64,000 nt of DNA from NCBI RefSeq assembly GCF_026230175.1, contig NZ_CP104208.1:1736001-1800000 (forward strand), written 5' to 3'. The position numbers and the translations under genes were made by a program. Position 1 is the stretch's first letter. Every line of letters begins with the position of its first letter. Positions 62,261 through 64,000 of the stretch are shown piece after piece. Source of the DNA: Desulfovibrio mangrovi. Lineage in GTDB: Bacteria > Desulfobacterota > Desulfovibrionia > Desulfovibrionales > Desulfovibrionaceae. The notes beneath the pieces were generated by a model. The model was not told the DNA's origin. It worked only from the letters and a program-made list of their open reading frames with translations, and did no database searches.

Positions 62261-63020
62261 CAATCTTCCTGAAATACCGTTTAATTATTGAAGCGATAGT
62301 GCCATCTTTATGCATTTCCCGCAGAGAACAATCTACCCTGTCCCGTACAGCCGTCAGTTTACGCAGCCGAGAAAAGGCCAGAAACGAAGAAACATTTTCC
62401 ACGGGCAAGCCAAGAGGATTCAGCATCTGCGACATCCCGATTTTCTCGGCTTCCGTAAAGGCCACATCATAATCGCTGGGAATGAGCTGCACCTTGCCGG
62501 ATATCAAGCCATTCATGAGTTCCTGTACGCTATAGTACTCAACAACTCTCGAAAACAAGCCTCTGCGAAGCGCGTCATCCACAATGGGGCCGTAACTGTA
62601 TCCCAGCACCACGCCCACGCTCTTGCCGGCAAGCAGGCGAATATCCCCGTCCCAGCGCAAGGTACGGTCAGTGGCAAAAAAGCTGACCCTGTCGTGAAAC
62701 AACTCTTCACTGCAGAAATCAAGAAACTCTGCCCTGTCCGGTTTCCAGTAGACGTTGATGATGCCATCCACACTCCCGTCCTTAACCAGATGCATTCCCC
62801 GGGCCCAGGGCAATGGCCTGATCTCAAAGGGCAGTCCGGTACGGCGCATGGCTTCTGCCACGATTTCCACTGCCGCCCCGCGAACCCCGAAAGGCGCAGC
62901 CGGATCTGCAACAATCTGCGGCGGGTACTCCGGGGCAACCAAAACAAGAGGTTCTGCCCTGACTGTTCCAAAACAGCAGAGAGACAACACGAGAACGCAT
63001 AGCGTTATGCAACGTTTCAC
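62247..63020 (-). CDS. Family-3 solute-binding protein within a cobalamin cluster, copy 2
   Basis: 257 residues with a signal peptide (MKRCITLCVLVLSLCCFGTVRA). The fold is SBP_bac_3 (LVLVAPEYPPQIVADPAAPFG, LPWARGMHLVKDGSVDGIINVYW). It starts at a GTG with GGAGG 6 bases upstream. It resembles the next gene upstream closely (APEYPP/LPEYPP, PWARG, FSRLRKL), so the two are a tandem duplication. It overlaps cobM by 14 bases. The ligand is unknown. Confidence 0.82.
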   Translation of the reverse strand: MKRCITLCVLVLSLCCFGTVRAEPLVLVAPEYPPQIVADPAAPFGVRGAAVEIVAEAMRRTGLPFEIRPLPWARGMHLVKDGSVDGIINVYWKPDRAEFLDFCSEELFHDRVSFFATDRTLRWDGDIRLLAGKSVGVVLGYSYGPIVDDALRRGLFSRVVEYYSVQELMNGLISGKVQLIPSDYDVAFTEAEKIGMSQMLNPLGLPVENVSSFLAFSRLRKLTAVRDRVDCSLREMHKDGTIASIIKRYFRKIDAGS

Positions 63021-63100
63021 CGTATCCCTCCCATGCTGTTCGCCACCGCAGTCATTCCGTAATCACCTCAGATTCTTCCATCACGGCATCATGCTTGTAC

Positions 63101-63874
63101 CTAACGTTCCGTAGCGTAACGCTTGTAAAAATCTGCTATCATCCGGTCAATCTCTCCACGGTCACGCATGGCCTTCAAGGTACTGTCCAGCCTGTCTCGA
63201 ACGTGCTTCAGCTTCCGCATTTTCGAAAAAGCCACATATGAAGGCACACTCTCCACCATAGGGTCAAGTGCCACAAGGCCTTCTGGTGCGCCTGCGGCCT
63301 CCCCCAGAGCGTAGCCAACCTCGTAGGTACTGAGAACGGCATCGACCTTGCCGCTGAGAAGCGCTTCCACGCATTCCATCATCGAATAAAACTCGATGCT
63401 GGCAAGCTCTCCAGCTGCCATGGCAACGCCCACGCGCGGACCATAGCTGAAGCCAAGGGCCACACCGATGCGCTTTCCCTTGAGGCTTGCGAAATCACCA
63501 TTCCACCCAATATTTGTGCCTGCACGGGAAAACAGGAAGATACGCTCGTTGAAGAGAACCTCGGAACAGTAATCAAAAAACTGTTCACGGCGAGGCGTAA
63601 GGTACAGATTGAACACGCCGTCCACAACACCCTGCTCGACCATGTACAACCCTCTGGCCCAAGGAAGCACCTTGAACTCGTAGGTTACCCCCATACTGTC
63701 CAGAGCGGCTTCAACAATTTCCACTGCAAGCCCTGACGCCCCATGGGGACTTGCGGAATCCGCATAAGTGTGGGGCGGGTATTCGGGCAACACAAAGGTC
63801 AACTTCTCCGCAGAGGCTGAAACGGCAACACAAAAACATTGCACAAGAGCTAACAGCAGCAGAAAACGTTTCAT
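63101..63874 (-). CDS. Family-3 solute-binding protein within a cobalamin cluster, copy 1
   Basis: 257 residues with a signal peptide ending SASA. SBP_bac_3 features match copy 2: LTFVLPEYPPHTYADSASPHG, LPWARGLYMVEQGVVDGVFN and FSKMRKLKHVRDRLDSTL. The ATG has GGAGG 6 bases upstream and overlaps the stop of the partial upstream gene (TGATG). No ABC permease or ATPase gene is seen nearby. Confidence 0.82.
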   Translation of the reverse strand: MKRFLLLLALVQCFCVAVSASAEKLTFVLPEYPPHTYADSASPHGASGLAVEIVEAALDSMGVTYEFKVLPWARGLYMVEQGVVDGVFNLYLTPRREQFFDYCSEVLFNERIFLFSRAGTNIGWNGDFASLKGKRIGVALGFSYGPRVGVAMAAGELASIEFYSMMECVEALLSGKVDAVLSTYEVGYALGEAAGAPEGLVALDPMVESVPSYVAFSKMRKLKHVRDRLDSTLKAMRDRGEIDRMIADFYKRYATER

Positions 63875-64000
63875 CACACACCTCCGGGCTTCTCTGCCGC
63901 GATGATGAACACGGGATTCAGCCCTTCCAGTCGGATATCACCAGCAAGAGGAGTTGTGACGGAAGACTGCAGCATGGTTATGTCCACAACCCAGCCGAGC
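63874..64000 (-). CDS. C-terminal end of a probable precorrin/cobalt-precorrin methyltransferase (CbiT/CobL-like), partial
   Basis: About 41 residues run from the right edge to a TGA: LGWVVDITMLQSSVTTPL, then DIRLEGLNPVFIIAAEKPGG. The pattern of a NPVFII-type strand near a Gly-rich end resembles the C-terminus of CbiT or CobL proteins. The match is short, so the identity leans on cobM lying downstream. The beginning is outside the window. Confidence 0.5.
   Translation of the reverse strand, partial: LGWVVDITMLQSSVTTPLAGDIRLEGLNPVFIIAAEKPGGV

Noticed and set aside
1-64000. tRNA/rRNA genes, CRISPR arrays, prophage or complete IS elements
   Set aside because: Gaps between genes were read for these and none showed cloverleaf ends, spaced repeats, phage genes or paired terminal repeats.

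Overview
The window looks like chromosomal DNA from an anaerobic deltaproteobacterium of the Desulfovibrionaceae (Desulfovibrio in the broad sense). The evidence is a selenocysteine-containing periplasmic formate dehydrogenase with no cytochrome subunit, the siroheme-dependent (Ahb) haem pathway next to hemB, a group-B-like [FeFe] hydrogenase beside hydG, an anaerobic cobalamin-ring gene, and a sigma-54 promoter in front of fliD. Base composition is moderately GC-rich and codon bias is strong, so many long antisense ORFs are shadows of real genes. I see no rRNA, tRNA, CRISPR array, prophage or intact insertion sequence.

Layout. 1-5.7 kb: the end of a Kef-type antiporter gene, then a minus-strand cheR / HDOD / cheX group and a secreted alpha/beta-hydrolase-fold protein that seems to have lost its catalytic residues. 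6.2-10.8 kb: a complete livKHMGF branched-chain amino acid (or amide) ABC importer operon. 10.9-12.6 kb: a SulP anion transporter. 12.9-13.1 kb: a gene-free segment with a promoter, several helices and a strong terminator, which is a candidate small RNA or leader. 13.25-19.3 kb: uppS-cdsA-(PLP decarboxylase)-dxr-rseP-tsaB, tightly coupled genes for isoprenoid, phospholipid, envelope and tRNA functions. 19.5-22.1 kb: fliD-fliS behind a sigma-54 promoter.

22.1-30.1 kb (minus strand): a lipoprotein gene, then a run of two glycosyltransferase genes, four tandem paralogous membrane proteins (three with an N-terminal zinc ribbon) and a small protein. 30.5-34.6 kb: ahbC-hemB-ahbD-ahbA/B, converting aminolaevulinate and siroheme intermediates to haem; AhbD carries a His/Gly-rich N-terminal tail. 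34.7-40.7 kb: a PAS/GGDEF diguanylate cyclase converges on a three-gene sensory operon of a LivK-like lipoprotein, a histidine kinase with a Cys-rich insert and a REC-STAS regulator. 40.9-42.5 kb: a TlpA-like thioredoxin and a probably domesticated IS1595-type transposase. 42.7-47.8 kb: an RND efflux adaptor and pump with a MarR regulator, no TolC partner in view.

48.1-52.1 kb: a small ORF, fdhA (UGA = Sec) and fdhB; 52.5-54.9 kb: a pseudo-receiver/TPR protein and a mobB carrying an Fe-S motif, which fits cofactor supply to the formate dehydrogenase. 54.9-55.8 kb: a TerC-family transporter with a clear yybP-ykoY (Mn2+) riboswitch. 56.0-59.2 kb: the [FeFe] hydrogenase and its maturase HydG. 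59.3-64 kb (minus strand): three family-3 solute-binding proteins interleaved with cobalamin genes (cobM/cbiF and the end of a probable cbiT/cobL) and an Fe-S protein of unknown function.

The best candidates for something undescribed are the structured RNA upstream of uppS, the tandem zinc-ribbon/Yip1 family, the solute-binding genes coupled to cobalamin genes, and the lipoprotein-kinase-REC-STAS operon. All family assignments come from reading motifs; no database search was run.
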